DNA of 64,000 nucleotides from Hypholoma sublateritium FD-334 SS-4 (taxonomy: Eukaryota > Basidiomycota > Agaricomycetes > Agaricales > Strophariaceae): assembly GCA_000827495.1 (NCBI GenBank), contig KN817599.1:62001-126000 (forward strand), in the 5' to 3' direction. Positions within the stretch are counted from its first letter, which is position 1. The number at the start of each line of letters is the position of its first letter. The notes below the pieces were generated by a model that saw only the letters and a list, made by a program, of their open reading frames with translations, was not told where the DNA came from and made no database searches. Positions 11,520-21,989 of the stretch are shown in pieces. The position numbers and the translations under genes are program-made.

Positions 11520-13800
11520 ATGCACGCGGTATTATTTTCCTGCCTTTCCTTGCTCATAGCAGCTTTCTGTCTTGCAGAAGCATTACCAGGACTACCCGGG
11601 AAAATATATGGCGTCAACCTTGGTTCATGGTAAGTTGAAGGAAGTTGTGTCCTCACAACCAGGCTTTGGCTGACTGTTTTTCAGGCTCGTTCTAGAGTCA
11701 TGGATGCTGCCAGCTGGTAGGGCGTCCGAATTTCACGGCAGAATCGACTCACAATTGCCGTACCAGAGTGGATAGCCATGGGTGGCCAGCAATGCTCCGA
11801 CTGCTCACAGTGCATCGCGACTGAATTGTGAGCCACCACTGTTTGCGCCACAATCCTATTTGTATGCTAATATTGAATTATTCGTCAGTGCGTTCGCTCA
11901 AGCTTATCCGACCACCGTCGACGAAAAGTTTAAAGAGCATTGGTATTCAACATTCGTGAACCCGCGTTGTGGATCTTACAATGTGTTCGCAACAGGGAGA
12001 CATGGTTCGCGCAAGAAGATGTTGACGACTTGGTACAGTCAGGTATCAATACAGTCCGTATTCCGGTACGTGCTTCCGCAGGATGGTCGTTTATTTTCTG
12101 ATCGCAGTTAAGTTAGGATATTGGATCGTCGAAGCATTAGTGAATAGAACGTCAGAGTTCTATCCGAGGGGCGGTATTTTACAGCTCGTATGTCGCGGCT
12201 CCCATTTTTACCCAGTTGGAATGTATGGTGCTGATACCTAGCTTAAACAGCAACGCGGTTTGGCGCAACTCAAAGCAGCTGGGATAGCCGCCATCCTTGA
12301 TCACCACGCACTTCCCGGTGTCGCCACTGCTGGACAAGAATTTGCCGGAAGGTAATTTTCCCTGATTCCGTGACTCCCTGGCATTGCCTGACCATATGTC
12401 AACAGATGTACCGACGATGTGGAATTCTATGTTTGAGCGGTTCAAATTCATACCTGTTTCTACATGTTGACAATCAATTTATGATAGACGCCATATAATT
12501 ATCATCGAGCGCTTGTCTGGACCGCTGTGATGACGGCTCTATCACATCTTGATCCAAATTTTGCTACCGTGGCAGCCATCGAAGCGATGAACGAGCCCAT
12601 TATGGACGCGAGTCAGACCCCTGGTTTAGGTGGATGTATGAAAATAACACTTTCTGATGAAAAACCGATCTCACTGACATTTTCTCAGTTCAAGTTGACT
12701 TCGTTCAAACCGTACGCGCAGTAGAGCTGTCTTTGGGCATCTCCGTACCGGGGATCACGCACGCGCCATCTTCTAACGCCGGCAATGCATCGGCGGCGCT
12801 ATCCAGCACCTCCACCTACTCATCTATTTTCAATGCTGAAGTGCGACAAGTCCTCCGGGACGCCGCACCAGTTCTGGTGCAGGTCTCAAAGCAGCTGGGC
12901 GTGAACACGGTATTCAGCCAGAACGGTCTCGGTTCTCGGTTGAAGGCCAGGCCACCGCTGGTGACGACGTACGTGTTCACATATGCATGCTTCGCATCGA
13001 CTGAGGTGGAACTTTTGAAAGCTTCATGGACGTGAATTGGCAGTTTGACAACCCCCCCAATCCTGCAGCAGCTGCCATCGGCCCCCAAGGCTACGATAAT
13101 CACTTATATTATTCGTGAGTACCTTACTTGCGGCCTTCCTCGACTACCTTCTGAAGTTTCCTTAGATTTGGAGTATGTTAGCCAGGATCCCATGCGACGC
13201 AAATTCTGATTTCAGTGTAGGGCGTGGCTGATGCGAACGAAGATGCATATCTCACATCCGTCTGCAGTGAGCGAGTTCTAAAACACATACCCTACGATCT
13301 GATCTCATGTCGCGTTTCGCCAGATCTGAACCGCATCCAGGCGGATGCTGCTCTTGGGAACAGTCCTTTGTGGTTTGGCGGTCAGCGTTCTGTACATTTA
13401 TCTGACTGGCAATGCATGCTCACGCTATATTCTAGAATGGGGCCTTTCAACGCAGTTCAACGCCACAGACGAGTTCCTGGTCAAGTGGGCCGACGCGCAG
13501 AAGCTTTCCTACGGGAAGGGCGCTGGATGGATCGTAAGTACATAAACAATGATGGTGCACTAAAGCTGACTCTTGTCGTTAGTTCTGGAATTTCAAGGTA
13601 GAAATTTCTACGCTCGCCGGCGATCTCGCGCGGCAATGGTACGTGACCACACATCACCCACGTACCCTGGCCATGTCAATACTGATAACTACGTCTACCA
13701 CACAAGGTCCTACAAGGAGGGGATCCGCCTGGGATATCTCACGAAGGATCCATCGAAGTTCAACAACGCCAGTGTCTGCGAACCGTATATCAGCAGCTGA
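11520..13800 (+). CDS. GH5 exo-beta-1,3-glucanase-like secreted enzyme, 468 aa, 17 exons
   Basis: Exons: 11520-11629, 11685-11716, 11767-11827, 11889-11942, 11996-12065, 12113-12187, 12251-12351, 12406-12430, 12488-12635, 12689-12968, 13022-13114, 13166-13172 (7 nt), 13221-13266, 13324-13380, 13436-13533, 13583-13638, 13707-13800. All phases close to 469 codons. A signal peptide (LFSCLSLLIAAFCLAEA) precedes KIYGVNLGSWLVLESWMLP, the hallmark of fungal GH5 glucanases. The acid/base Glu is in AIEAMNEPIMD and the nucleophile Glu in LWFGEWGLST, the latter assembled across an intron. It should hydrolyse beta-1,3-glucan in the wall or extracellularly. The acceptor at 12250 is preferred over 12241; both are in frame and differ by three residues. 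Confidence 0.9.
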
Positions 13801-14711
13801 TTAAGATTGCGCATAAAAGGCGGAGAATCAACAGGAATACAAGTTATCGTTGTGTACTACCGTGTCATCACGGATCCAACAATTACAACAAAGTAAATAT
13901 TCCGAAATGATACATTGACAGGAGCAACATAACTTTTCGAGGAGAAAACTCTGGGCCCATTTCAAGAAGAACAAACAACGCGTCGAAAGCCTACTCCAGT
14001 CCAACCCCAGTCACATCCATCATGTCAGACACCGAGTCCCGCACAGCGTCGTGCAGCATCAGCGCCTCAAGCTCATCCCAAGTCCGCACAGCACGTCCCC
14101 CACACGTGTCCAGCAGCGCGTCGAAGAACGTCCCCGCCGCGCTTTGGTGCAGGATCCCGGCGATGGCAGCGTGGACGGCGATATAGCTGGGGTTAGGAAG
14201 GGCGATGGGCCGGTGCAGAATCCTGGGAGAGGCGTCGCTAGAGTCAGGATCGCCAGAGTTATCGCGGAAGGCGACAAGCTTCCCGGAGAAGGTGTCCTCG
14301 ATGCGGCCCTCGTCGTAGACTTTCACGGCGTAGACGTTGGGCGTCTGGACTGCCTGTCAGCGCACTTTTTCTTTTAGAGGGGTGCTTATGGTGGATATGT
14401 ACCTCGGTTTTGTGCAAGCACCACGCGAAGGCGTCGAATGCTCGTTGCGCGTTGTATTCGAGCAGCATCCCGTTCGATGCGGAGTCGACTCCGTCCCGCA
14501 GATTTGCGAGCGCAGCTTCGGAGAGGCGTGTAAGGTTCCTGACTCCTGAGGATGTCGAATGTGATATCGGCTGATATGCGCTGAGTGGGATGCAGCGCGC
14601 TCGTTAGAGGTTAGGAATAGAGTACATAAAGCAAGAAACGATCGTGCCGATGCCGAGTCGTATTCAGCACGCGGGTGCGCGCGATATTCGCCAATCGCGC
14701 GGGACAGAATG

Positions 14712-14717
14712 CGAGCA
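14712..14717. repeat. Target site duplication CGAGCA, left copy
   Basis: CGAGCA directly abuts the left terminal repeat; the identical copy at 15654-15659 abuts the right repeat. Confidence 0.75.
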
Positions 14718-14926
14718 TATGGCATGGTATTCGCACAAAAATTCCCACAGCCCCGCGCGTTTGATGGGAAGCCCCGCGCGCGCCCCGGGAAGACTACTGA
14801 TGTTGAAACACCATATTCTACTGTTTATAGCGTACTCTATTGTAGTCAAACATCACAAATATATATTTTCTGCACTCTTCGCAGCCATAAGTAAACCAGC
14901 AGCGTCATCGAGGTGAATCACGTGAT
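14718..14926 (+). repeat. Left terminal inverted repeat
   Basis: Starts TATGGCATGGTATTCGC and ends in the ATCACGTGA block. The partner is 15448-15653 on the other strand. Confidence 0.8.
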
Positions 14927-15447
14927 TACACAGTGCTTGCAGGGCCCGCAGTGTTGCCGCAGTGCGCACGGCTTCCACTCAGATCATGGGCGGACTTGGG
15001 ACGGACTTGTCCCAAAAATGATGTTCATCCGATGGTGAAAAATGAAGATTACATCGTTGGAGTTGATTACAGATATTAAATGGTTATCAGTTGACATATA
15101 AGTAGATAATTACTTGACTATACATNCCTGTATCCCACCGAAAACCGTTGAGTTAAGAAATAGATCTGGTAGTACTGATCGTTATAGTCTTTATGCATGA
15201 CTGGTGACTATAAATACAACAATTCACGTATTGAAGTTAGCATCGTCTCAAACTTCGGGGCAAAGGCACGTTATCTTAAGCTTTGAGCTACTTGGTTTAC
15301 ATTGAATATCTGCTAATAGCTGGATTCAACATGAATAGAACATCGTGGCCATATATTGCAGGCTTGTTGAGTAACAATGCGCTTGAAGTTTGAACAAAGC
15401 AATCATAATTCCTAATCGCGCTGCGCAAGCGCGTAGCGCGACGACGT

Positions 15448-15653
15448 CACGTGATTTCTTCGACCAAGCTTCTACCTATCTTAGACTCGAGAAAATAGCA
15501 GGAAATATATGTTCGTGTTGTTTAAATACAATATAATAGGGTAGAGGCACCAAGATATGATATTTTGACATGGGTTTATTGACTGAACCGCGCGCGGGGC
15601 CTCCCATCAAACGCGCGGGGCTGTGGGAATTTTTGTGCGAATACCATGCCATA
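15448..15653 (-). repeat. Right terminal inverted repeat
   Basis: Reverse complement of the left repeat; the outer 65 bases are nearly identical, the inner part is diverged. Confidence 0.8.
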
Positions 15654-15659
15654 CGAGCA
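15654..15659. repeat. Target site duplication CGAGCA, right copy
   Basis: Second copy of the 6 bp direct repeat created on insertion; removing the element and one copy restores the HNH reading frame at this point. Confidence 0.75.
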
Positions 15660-16434
15660 GCTTCCAGTTCGAGTAACGGGCGCTTGCTCCGCGGGGCGGG
15701 GTGCGAGATGTCTGCCTGGCCGGTGAGGACGCAGGCGTATCCATCCCGGATCATCACCTTGACAAAAAAAGGGGTGTCTCAATGCAGATACACGATTCAG
15801 AGAATGTGTGCACATACATACGTCTTTCTTGAATGATGTATTAGGCGTGCCTTTTCCCTCTGTTCGCGAAAGGTGTGAGTGCCCCGGGGTGGTACACTCA
15901 TCATCTGAATCGAGGTGGCACGCATACCGGCCGCCCGCCTTGACTGCATACAACACACATCAGGTATACGATCAAATGACCACCTAACAGACAGGGAGAC
16001 GTACACACGAACAGCAGATGCACAAGCCACGTCTCTCCAAGCGCTGCGAGCGCGTCGACCGCCGGCACCGCATCCTGCCTGTGCTCTCCCCCGCTGCACG
16101 CGCCGATCGCCGCCGCGACGTACCGTGTGCCCCCCTCCCCCCCACATTCCCCTGCGTGCGCGAGAATCGCACTTAGCACAGCCGCGAGGCTCACCGACCG
16201 CCGTCTAGTTCCCTCCCCGATCCCACGCGCATACGTGTATGTGCTCCGCGGAGACGGCGCGAACACGTCGTCGATAAGGTGCGCGGCGGTGGCCACGAGG
16301 GTGTGCAGATCGGTCAGGCTGTGCTGTATGCGTGTGATCTCGTCGTGGAGGCTGTTGTACACCGAGAATGAATCGGTTGGTGTGAGGCGGGGTGCATGGC
16401 GTTGTGGGGAGGTCGGAGTGGCGAAGGACGACAT

Positions 16435-17771
16435 GGCGGTGGGAGGTCGACGGTGTGCGGTTCGGACAAAGCCGTCGGCTATACTGCGAAGCATCCCCGT
16501 GATCGCCACCGCCGTCCAAGACGACACCAAGAAGGCGGGGCCCGGTAACAACACAACACGAGCCACAAGGCAGAGTGAGATACAGGCAGCGGGCAAGGTC
16601 GCATGGTGATTATATGCGCGCCGCGCGAGAAAAACGAGTACATGCGTCGGCCCCAGTCGGCCCTCAGTGAGTACGCCGCCCCATGTGCAGCGCAGACACA
16701 CCAGAATCCAGATCCGATTCGCATACCAGAGCATCAAGTGATCAGCGCTGACAGACCAGGGGCGCGGGCGGGGCTGCAAGAGCTGCACACCATTAGTACC
16801 ATCCAGCTCGACCCCGGGAAGATGCGCGCCCTCGTAATCGAAAACCGGACGGAGGACAGCACGCGCCTCGCAGCCCCGACGGATCCCTTGATAGCAGGAC
16901 GGGGGAAGGTACAGTGTTGATTGGTAGTTGGGTGAAGATCGCGCCCACGAACCTGAGACAAGGACGAACAAAGGGCGCACATTTCGAAGCCGCAATTGCA
17001 AGGAGAGCGGGGACGCGCCCGTGCGTTGACGAAGCAGCGCGCAGCTGACATGCGCTGGATATCGCGCGAGGGAGCGACGCGAGCAGATTGTGGTTTGGGA
17101 GAAAGGAAGCAGAGCGCAGTAATTTCAATGAGCGCAGCGGCGGGAGCGCGTCGGCAACGAGCGGCAGCGTGCCACAGCGCCTCTTACCGGCCCGAATCCG
17201 CGTCGTTATCGCCTACCCCTCTACACCGCACCAGACACAGGCGCCGCGCATCCGCGCCGAATCAGCTACGGATTTCTGAAGAGTAGGGTATACGTTCAGC
17301 GAAGGCGGTCTCAAGCTAGGATCTCCCTTTACTGTCAATTTAAATATCCTGCTCTTTGCGACTGCGACGAGAATTAGTCCACATGAGCAGATCCTCACTT
17401 TATCATGCAGGGCACGCCTCCCTGAAACACATCCAAAAGCCATTGACACATTCAGTAAATCTTTTTGTCTCCACCAAACGCACCACCGTCCGCTACAGAC
17501 CCAGAGTGGCGTGGCAGCTTTCAGATCGCCTCGGATATTTCCGCCATCATCGGCCTGCTGACGAAGCGCCAGTCGCTGCATGACTCGGAGGACGCTGTAA
17601 GTACTGTTGAAGTACCGACATTTTGCTTCCCTACTTACTGGGAAAGAGATCCAACACGGAAATCACGGCTTACTGAGATGGAATCACTGGGAAGAAGCAG
17701 TTTATCTAATCCTGGAGCGTTATCGAGCAATGGCGAGTCATTTTTAATAGATTATCTCGATATCTGATGAC
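16435..17771. other. Intergenic 16435-17771 with repeat remnants
   Basis: Upstream of the HNH start. Long overlapping frames on both strands at 16435-17130 reflect high GC and have no coherent family signal. From about 17069 it carries pieces of a dispersed repeat also seen at 19.8-20.4 kb and 21.3-21.8 kb. A frame at 17465-17600 ends in a perfect donor (GCT|GTAAGTACTG) and could be a stray exon. Confidence 0.5.
17069..17480. repeat. Dispersed repeat, fragment 1
   Basis: Holds GAGCGACGCGAGCAGA..GTGGTTTGGGAGAAAGG (17069-17105), a CGGATTTCTGAAGAG block (about 17268) and a block with TAAATATCCTGCTC..GAGAATTAGTCCAC (17340-17382). Each block recurs in fragments near 20 kb and 21.4 kb. Confidence 0.6.
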
Positions 17772-19805
17772 GAAGTCACTCATGCACAGAAGTGCAGTCT
17801 CATCTGCTTGTGAAGGCGCTCGAAAATATTATCATCCCGATTGTACGGATCTATGCTCCAGAGATAGGTTAGAGGTCTTATCATCCTACCCGCCGTGATT
17901 CCAAATAACGCTGAAATGATTTAGATGTCGGAAACGACTCAGGATTAGACTTTGACGCTGAAGCCAGCGCACTCCTTACTGCACTGCAGCAATTTGTTGC
18001 TGCTCTTATGCAGCCCCGACGTCCAAATTCAGATAATCGGTCAAATCTGAATGTTCAGAATGAGAATCGGACAAGCAGCATGGTTACTAGTATTCCCAAA
18101 TCCATAGGCGAGCATCGTTATCTGCTGGATGTCCTGTAATACGATCTGGAAGCTGATCAAGTCTTCATTGCCCCGCAGTAGCTTCGACTACTCCCCAGCT
18201 GTTGCAACGCGCTTTAAACAAGACACGGCAGTTCATTTTCAATAAATTTCCCATCCGATTATTATGTTTTAACTCGGATGGTACCGGAATTAGACTGATT
18301 GAACGGGGAGAAGCTTGGAGCAAAATTTCGATGGCAATGGAGCTTGACTTCGATGAAATTCAGATGGAATCCGATATCCGCCGCAAGGAATTGAACTACT
18401 CGAAACGCCCCAAATTTTTGGGCAATGCTACGGACGCTGTCATAGCCGAATTTTGCTCAAATTATCAAAAATACGCCATCTTATCACACACTTGGATCCA
18501 GGGCTCACCAGGTGAGGTGACGTACGGTGATTGGAAAACCAATAGTTTCGACAAGCACTCCATCGGATACCAGAAGCTCGAAAATTTCTGTCGAGTCGCA
18601 GCAACGGAGTATGACTTGTACGTAGGGTTGATGGACACAGTATGCATCAACAAAACCAGCAGCTCAGAACTCGATGAATCGATACGCTCTATGTACAATT
18701 GGTATAAATCGGCCGCCGTGTGCATAACATTTCTTGCGGGTACAACATCAATTGAACAGATGCAGCACGATCTTTGGTTCACTAGAGGCTGGACTTTGCA
18801 GGAGTTGATCGCTCCTCAACATATGTCATTTTATTCGAAGGCTTGGACGAAGCTTGTCCCCGGTGTGGATGACGATAGAATTCAGGTCGAGATCGGTCGT
18901 CAAATATATGAAGCCACGACCATCACGCAGAGCGAGATTGCGCGCGTTCAGAAGACCGGCTTCAAGGACTTCCGGGTATCGCGCAGGATGCAGTGGGCAG
19001 CTAATCGGCAGGTAACGCGGGAAGAGGATACCGCGTATTCGCTCATCGGAATCTTCGGAGTGGCCATGTCGCCGGCGTATGGCGAGGGCGCCGAGCACGC
19101 ATTTATCAGGCTTGTCAAGGAGATATTGAACACCAAGGCAAACAGCCTGCTCGATGTCATCAATCACGGAGTTGGCACATGTCCCACACCGACTTTCTCC
19201 ACCATGCGCACCAGTTTGCTCCTTGCGTCGAGCCCTCGGCAGTTTCTCTGGTGCGCAGAATCTGCAAATCTGTGGGTGGGATGGTTCGCCCAAAGCCCAG
19301 TCACGGTTTCATCCATGGGACTACATGTGCGCGCTATCATAATGCCTGGTCGCCCCATCCACACTGGATGTCGTCATTTAGCTCCGGTCCTTCATTTGAA
19401 GCTCGAGGAGAATATCGGGCTTCAACTACCCTCTATATAGCGCAGGATCCATCACGGGCACGGCGTTTCAATATACTTGGAAAATCAACGTTCGACCTCT
19501 GGGACCGAGAGCCCGGAAGCAGAGATGTCTACCTGTTCGCAGTTCTAAATTTCTCCGAAACAACAACGGAAGTCAACCTTCCTTACGCAAATACATGCTT
19601 TGCTGTCCTATTCCAACAACCAGCGTATGCACGAACCAACATAGTACCAGAAGATGGGGAAATTATGCTGCCATTACCAACGACACATGCAATCACATTT
19701 CGATGGGAATATCATCCAAAGGCGCTCTCCCCCAAGATCGGAAGTAAGATAAAAAAAGACGAGCTAGAAAAGCATGGCATGTATATGCGTACTATCTATC
19801 TGTAA
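17772..19805 (+). pseudogene. HET-domain protein gene, copy 2, with a frameshift near 19360
   Basis: Paralogue of the gene at 8.4-10.7 kb. Shared landmarks in order: LLVKALENIIIPIV (about 17797), an AEASALLTALQQF helix (about 17960), FNKFPIRLL, YAILSHTW, DTVCINK, SIRSMYNWYKS, WFTRGWTLQELIAP, then the ISRRMQW/VSRRMQW segment. From 18202 the frame is open to a TAG at 19440, but similarity to copy 1 switches frame near 19360: MGLHVRAIIMPG is in one frame, and the next matching part (SSGPSFEARGEYRAS onward to the natural end TIYL at 19805) is in another. No GT-AG intron there restores phase, so a one-base loss or two-base gain, or an assembly error, is implied. The HET domain itself is intact and could still be expressed with a short tail. 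Confidence 0.75.
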
Positions 19806-19824
19806 AGACCATAGTTCAAACGAC

Positions 19825-20130
19825 ACTCATAACATAACACAACATACACGACATCCATCCAAAACGGCACGAGGGGGGTAGCATGGAACACAGCGTGTAT
19901 ACGGACAGGTACCAAGGTGGAGCGACGCGAGCAGAGTGTGGTTCGGGAGAAAGGGCCCAGAGCGCAGTAATGGGCGGCCAGTTGACCTGTCTGCTACGAC
20001 CGCGCTTCACCGTCAATTTATGTAAATATCCTGCTCCGTGCGATTGCGCCGAGAATTAGTCCACGCCCTCACTTGATCACGCAGCGCACGTCTCCCCGAA
20101 ATACATCCAACAGCCAGGAATTCATTGTGC
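19825..20130. repeat. Dispersed repeat, fragment 2
   Basis: Begins CATAACATAACACAACATAC, includes CACAGCGTGTATACGGACAG and GAGCGACGCGAGCAGAGTG, then the ATGTAAATATCCTGCTCC..GAGAATTAGTCCACG block shared with 17.3 kb. Confidence 0.65.
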
Positions 20131-20235
20131 ACCCCCAAGCAATATGACACACCACCGTCCGCCTTGCAAAACAGCCCGGCACATCACGACGTACGTACAT
20201 AATTCGCTCGAGACGCTCTCCCCCAAAACACAGCG

Positions 20236-20353
20236 TCCATAACATAAAATAACATACCATACACAGAATCTATCCAAAAGGCGCGGGGAATACGTAGCAC
20301 GGACCACAGCGTGTATACGGACAGGTACCAAGGTGGAGCGACGCGAGCAGAGT
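20236..20353. repeat. Dispersed repeat, fragment 3
   Basis: Same order as fragment 2: CATAACATAAAATAACATAC, CACAGCGTGTATACGGACAG, GGAGCGACGCGAGCAGAGTG; breaks off right after. Confidence 0.65.
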
Positions 20354-21028
20354 GTAGTCCCCTTCTCAGACCAAATAACAGATGACAATCGATCTTATTC
20401 CCACTACGCTTAGTAGTGTGGTTTTATGCGGGATAAACAATTAGTTCTCTTTAGGACGTAGCTAGACGTATCATTGTAACAATTGTAACAAAAATCGTCT
20501 TGGCCCATGTTTGCCAAAAAGTGGAGCATCTCGGCAATTGCCTTCGGCTTTTCCCGGTCTACTTATACATCGTTCTGCGGATACAACGCGGATGTTCTGG
20601 CATTTTCAGTCGTCGAAGACTATCCGGTAGATGTACTTTTACCCCGATCGTGGTTTGAACTACATGCTCTGGTTCCCGGTAAGTTATTTATCCCCCAACT
20701 TACTTTTCACGGAACCTCATCGAGGTATACAAGAACAAGATGACGATCGCCGTCACATAATCGAAAAAACGCCCACGTTAAACGTTCACATAAATTTCAT
20801 TCTAAAAGACTATGTCATCCCAGAGACTGTTATCCATGACACGATACCTTCGCACATCGGTGCTCGGTGTCTGGTTTGAAATGGAAATTACATTACTAGC
20901 GTAATATTGGTTGAGATGATTTCTATGTTGTATTGTATGAATTTTGAGTGTGTTAACGCCGGCCCTACCGTGTTTAAGAGCGTAGTGGGACTTGCCGCAC
21001 GGCGGCCTTGCGAAGCATTATAATAACT

Positions 21029-21345
21029 ATGGAACCCCCTGGAGAAAGTTCCCCGCCCACACAGACTCCCTACAGACTTGCACCTCTCCAACGCGCATCT
21101 AGTTCTGGCATATCTGGCACCCAGGATACACCATTAACGACTGCGAGAAACCGAAGCCGTCCTATTATCCGCCATACCCCATCTTCCCCAGTGTTAGGGA
21201 CCTCCTCAGCTACCCGCCTTGCACCTCGAAGCGATGCACAAAAGCTGGAGAGCTTCTTTCAATTTATAAGCGGCCTCGGATGGTCAATTCCTGCACTATT
21301 GAAACGGATCTTCCAGACTCACATTGAAATAAACGGAGAAGTTAA
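21029..21345 (+). pseudogene. N-terminal fragment of an unidentified, possibly transposon-associated protein
   Basis: ATG at 21029 opens a Pro/Ser/Arg-rich region (MEPPGESSPP, TPSSPVLGTSS) followed by a hydrophobic helix-like stretch (KLESFFQFISGLGWSIPALL). The layout recalls N-termini of DUF6589-type proteins linked to Agaricomycete transposons, but I cannot confirm this. At about 21345 the frame runs into dispersed-repeat sequence (GCAGAGTGTGGTTCGGGAG), so what follows is unrelated and the gene is truncated. Confidence 0.35.
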
Positions 21346-21752
21346 GCAGAGTGTGGTTCGGGAGAAAACGCAGCGGCGGGCGGCTGCGGCTGGATGTGCT
21401 GTGCCATAACGCGGCCCGAATCCGGCGGCGCCTAAAACTCCACCAGACACAAGCGAGCCAGCCACGGATTTCTGAGGAGTCGCGTATACGCTCGGCGAAG
21501 GCGGCCTTTTGAGATCAGGTGTGCAGTGCCGGGATCTCACATTTCCAAAATCGCCCCGCCACGGCGTACGTAGCTCAACACACCACGCACATACCTAACC
21601 GCCCGAGCCGCCCTCCCCAAACACGCGATCCGAGTCCACCACGCCGTCCAAACGACATCCATAAAATAACATAACATAACATACACAACATCCATCCAAA
21701 AGACGCGGGGGAATAAGTAGCACGGACCACAGCGTGTATACGGAACAAGTAC
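21346..21752. repeat. Dispersed repeat, fragments 4 and 5
   Basis: 21346-21500 carries GCAGAGTGTGGTTCGGGAG and the CGGATTTCTGAGGAG block; 21653-21752 carries CATAACATAACATACACAAC and CACAGCGTGTATACGGA. Together with fragments 1-3 they outline one repeat family cut into pieces. Confidence 0.6.
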
Positions 21753-21989
21753 GAAATCAACGCGCGAAATACGGCGTCCGCCAGCGCGCGGTGCATGGCG
21801 CGCGCATACACAAGTAAGGGGGACAGGGGATAGGCGGTGTAGGCGTGAATATGGGTATGCGGGGTGCGAGAAAGCGAATATATGCGGGCGTAGGATGGGA
21901 GGAGAAGAAAGTGCGTCGGCGGCCGGGCGCCGGGCGTACAGGAGTCGGTGTGAGTCGTCCAGTGAGTTGAGGGGGGGGAGGGGGAGGGG

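Larger units (their letters stand above)
14718..15653. mobile_element. 936 bp non-autonomous element with long terminal inverted repeats
   Basis: The two ends are inverted copies: the first 52 bases match perfectly, about 64 of the first 65 match, and weaker similarity runs to an ATCACGTGA block at both inner ends (about 205-210 bases in). It is flanked by the direct repeat CGAGCA (14712-14717 and 15654-15659). No transposase-size frame is inside, so it is MITE-like and must be mobilised in trans. The interior is AT-rich and includes an N at 15126. Superfamily is unclear; a 6 bp duplication does not single one out. It sits inside the HNH gene, in its coding part. Confidence 0.85.
13991..16434 (-). 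pseudogene. HNH-endonuclease-like protein gene, interrupted by an inverted-repeat element
   Basis: Reading on the minus strand: exon 16434-16005 (MSSFATPTSP.., a helical N-terminal region), exon 15943-15822, then an exon from 15758 holding MIRDGYACVLTG, the start of the HNH module common in Agaricomycetes. At 15654 this exon is broken by a 936 bp element and resumes at 14711, where the frame continues exactly (..LELEAA to RILSRAIG) if the element and one duplicated CGAGCA are ignored. Later parts are recognisable: TFDIL near 14560, NGMLLEYNAQRAFD near 14440, and the last exon 14344-13991. TFDIL and the following LTRLSEAALANL are in different frames, a probable second lesion near 14550. Positions where related proteins carry His read Arg (AARI) and Gln (YNAQRAFD), so the nuclease site looks degraded. 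Function is inferred from family resemblance. Confidence 0.75.
19806..21028. other. Repeat-rich intergenic 19806-21028
   Basis: Contains two copies of the dispersed repeat (19825-20130 and 20236-20353). From 20354 to 21028 I see no gene and no recognised element. Confidence 0.5.

Noticed and set aside
15901..17001. 366-codon minus-strand open frame
   Set aside because: Overlaps the HNH first exon in the same region, but the upstream half has no family signal and is GC-rich; the HNH start at 16434 explains the conserved part.
19316..19385. Intron explaining the frame change in HET copy 2
   Set aside because: The only GT-AG pair of suitable length does not restore the phase and would remove the conserved LHVxxxxMP segment.
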